Positions 5,960 to 7,173 of a stretch of 7,173 nucleotides of DNA are shown piece by piece. The notes under the pieces are model-generated. The model was not told where the DNA came from. It made no database searches and saw only the letters and a program-made list of their open reading frames with translations. The DNA comes from a bacterium. Lineage in GTDB: Bacteria > Desulfobacterota > Binatia > UBA12015. The first letter of the stretch is position 1; each line of letters begins with the position of its first letter. The stretch covers positions 1-7,173 of the forward strand of contig JAGWVP010000161.1 in assembly GCA_018970825.1 (NCBI GenBank), given 5' to 3'. A program made the position numbers and the translations under genes.

Positions 5960-7173
5960 GTGACCGCCCCCGTCGCCCGCGGGAGCTTCTTCGGCTACAA
6001 CCGCGCCGCTGCCGCGATGACGTCCCTGCGATCGAGCCCCGAGCCCTCGCCCGTGAGCGTTTCGCCCCGGGTCCGACACGAGGTGGTCCCGGCGTCGCTC
6101 GCCGACTGCGACGAGCCGTCGCTGCGGCGAGACTGGGAGTCGCTCGTCTCGACGGGGCGGAACCTCTACGCGCAGTACCAGTCGCCGGCCTGGTTCGACC
6201 ACCTGCGGGCGACCGGGGCCCCGGGCCTGCTCCCGCCGCTCCTGGTCCGCGGCGGCGACCGGCAGCTCGCCGGGATCGCGCCTCTCGCCTACGGCGAGCG
6301 CGAGATCGTGTTCACGACCCGCGAGCGCGTCCTGTGGAGCTCGCCGCTCGAGGTCGTGATGCTGCTCGGCGGAGAGCCGCCGCTCCCCGAGGACCGCGGC
6401 GTCGCGACCCGCGTGCTCCACGCGGCCCTCGAGGTCGCACCGGGAGCCGAGGGCCTCTACCTCCACAGCGTGAACTGCGAGGGCTTCCTGGGTCGCCTCG
6501 TGCTCTCGCCGGGAGCGCGGGTCGGCGATCTCCTCCCCTATGCTCCCGGCGGGCCGCGTCCCTTCCACTGGCTCGAACTCCCCGGCTCGTTCCGCGAGTG
6601 GCTCGGGAAGTTCGGCGCGAAGAAGCGCTACAACCTCCAGCGCCAGCACCGCCTGCTGTCGGAGCATGCGCGAGGCAATCTCGTGATGCGGCGGATCGAG
6701 CATCCCCGGGACACCGCCGGCTTCGCGGGTGCCGCGGCGACGATCGTCGAGCGCTCGTGGCAGGGCGAGCTCGCCACCGCGGGCGTCACGCGAACGGCGC
6801 GCGACCCCCGCGCCCTCGACGACCTCGCCCGCCGCGGCCTCCTGCGTTCCTACCTGCTGGTCGGGGACGACCGCCCCTGCGCCTTCGTCATCGGCTACCA
6901 GTACGAAGACGTCTTCCACTACGCCGAGATCGGCTACGACCGCGAGCTCGGGCGCTTCTCCCCCGGGACCGTCCTGCTCACCCTGCTGATCGAGGACTTG
7001 TTCGCGCACCGCACGCCGCGGGCGGTCAACTTCGGGACCGGACAGGCCGGCTACAAGCGCGAGTTCGGCAACCGCGAGGGGCGCGACGCCTCCTGCTTCC
7101 TGCTGCGCGACACCGTAGCGAACCGTGCGCGGATCCGCGCGCACCGGGCGTTCCGCGCGTGCGTGGATCTCGC
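5960..7173 (+). CDS. GNAT-like acyltransferase, CelD/BcsL (FemAB-like) type, 3' truncated by window end
   Basis: At least 404 residues, running off the right edge without a stop. It resembles the GNAT-fold acyltransferases often annotated as cellulose-biosynthesis CelD/BcsL proteins, which include FemAB-like enzymes that transfer acyl or aminoacyl groups to polysaccharides, peptides or exported molecules. Visible with the GTG start: an N-terminal half with YQSPAWFDHL (73-82) and LVRGGDRQLAGIAPL (95-109); the basic helix FGAKKRYNLQRQHRLL (218-233), equivalent to the family's KxRxxLRR segment; SYLLVGDDRPCAFVIGY (297-313); and the C-terminal NFGTGQAGYKREFG (357-370), equivalent to the DFxxGdexYKxxwg signature. 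The start is ambiguous: GTG 5960 has AAGGG upstream and strongly coding-like codons after it, while ATG 6017 lacks a Shine-Dalgarno and ATG 5921 is also in frame. No signal peptide is visible. The acceptor substrate is unknown. Confidence 0.85.
   Translation, partial: MTAPVARGSFFGYNRAAAAMTSLRSSPEPSPVSVSPRVRHEVVPASLADCDEPSLRRDWESLVSTGRNLYAQYQSPAWFDHLRATGAPGLLPPLLVRGGDRQLAGIAPLAYGEREIVFTTRERVLWSSPLEVVMLLGGEPPLPEDRGVATRVLHAALEVAPGAEGLYLHSVNCEGFLGRLVLSPGARVGDLLPYAPGGPRPFHWLELPGSFREWLGKFGAKKRYNLQRQHRLLSEHARGNLVMRRIEHPRDTAGFAGAAATIVERSWQGELATAGVTRTARDPRALDDLARRGLLRSYLLVGDDRPCAFVIGYQYEDVFHYAEIGYDRELGRFSPGTVLLTLLIEDLFAHRTPRAVNFGTGQAGYKREFGNREGRDASCFLLRDTVANRARIRAHRAFRACVDL

Noticed and set aside
5885..7144. 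N-terminal extension of the DUF429 open frame (420 extra codons)
   Set aside because: It lies antisense to the acyltransferase, which has recognisable motifs. DUF429 homology begins only at the ATG at 5884.
1..7173. Mobile elements, CRISPR, tRNA/rRNA, toxin-antitoxin or defence cluster
   Set aside because: I looked for transposase or integrase motifs, regular spaced repeats, tRNA-like cloverleafs and paired small genes on both strands and found none. EVE and DUF429 alone do not make a defence system.

Overview
This is a GC-rich (roughly 70% by eye), gene-dense bacterial chromosomal window with strong G/C bias at third codon positions. Because of that bias, long open frames on the wrong strand are common and mostly spurious. 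The thiolase, the AzgA-type permease and the exported protein resemble those of Gram-negative, proteobacteria-like lineages. The phylum cannot be fixed from this window. I see no insertion sequence, phage gene, CRISPR array, tRNA or rRNA, so this looks like ordinary chromosome rather than an island.

Layout from left to right: (1) Three minus-strand genes, read right to left: an isocitrate lyase/PEP mutase superfamily lyase (2991-2053), a thiolase (1824-631) and a small EVE-domain protein (514-107). Gaps of 228 and 116 bases separate them and both hold GC-rich hairpins, so they may be separate transcripts rather than one tight operon. (2) Divergent from the lyase, a plus-strand AzgA/NCS2-type purine permease (3098-4474). 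(3) A small plus-strand exported glycine-rich protein (4591-5046) with its own plausible promoter, a good Shine-Dalgarno and a twin-arginine-like signal peptide. (4) A minus-strand DUF429 protein with a predicted RNase H-like fold (5884-5024), whose 3' end overlaps the exported protein gene tail to tail by 23 bases. (5) A divergent plus-strand GNAT-like acyltransferase of the CelD/BcsL (FemAB-like) type, starting about 5960 and running off the right edge.

Functionally the window mixes acyl-CoA metabolism (thiolase), small carboxylic acid metabolism (lyase), nucleobase uptake (permease), a putative modified-base RNA/DNA reader (EVE), an envelope protein, a predicted nuclease-like protein and an acyltransferase. 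No dedicated multi-gene pathway or defence system is evident. The most interesting items are the uncharacterised exported protein with its overlapping convergent neighbour, an inverted repeat on that gene's promoter, and a possible leaderless start for the lyase.
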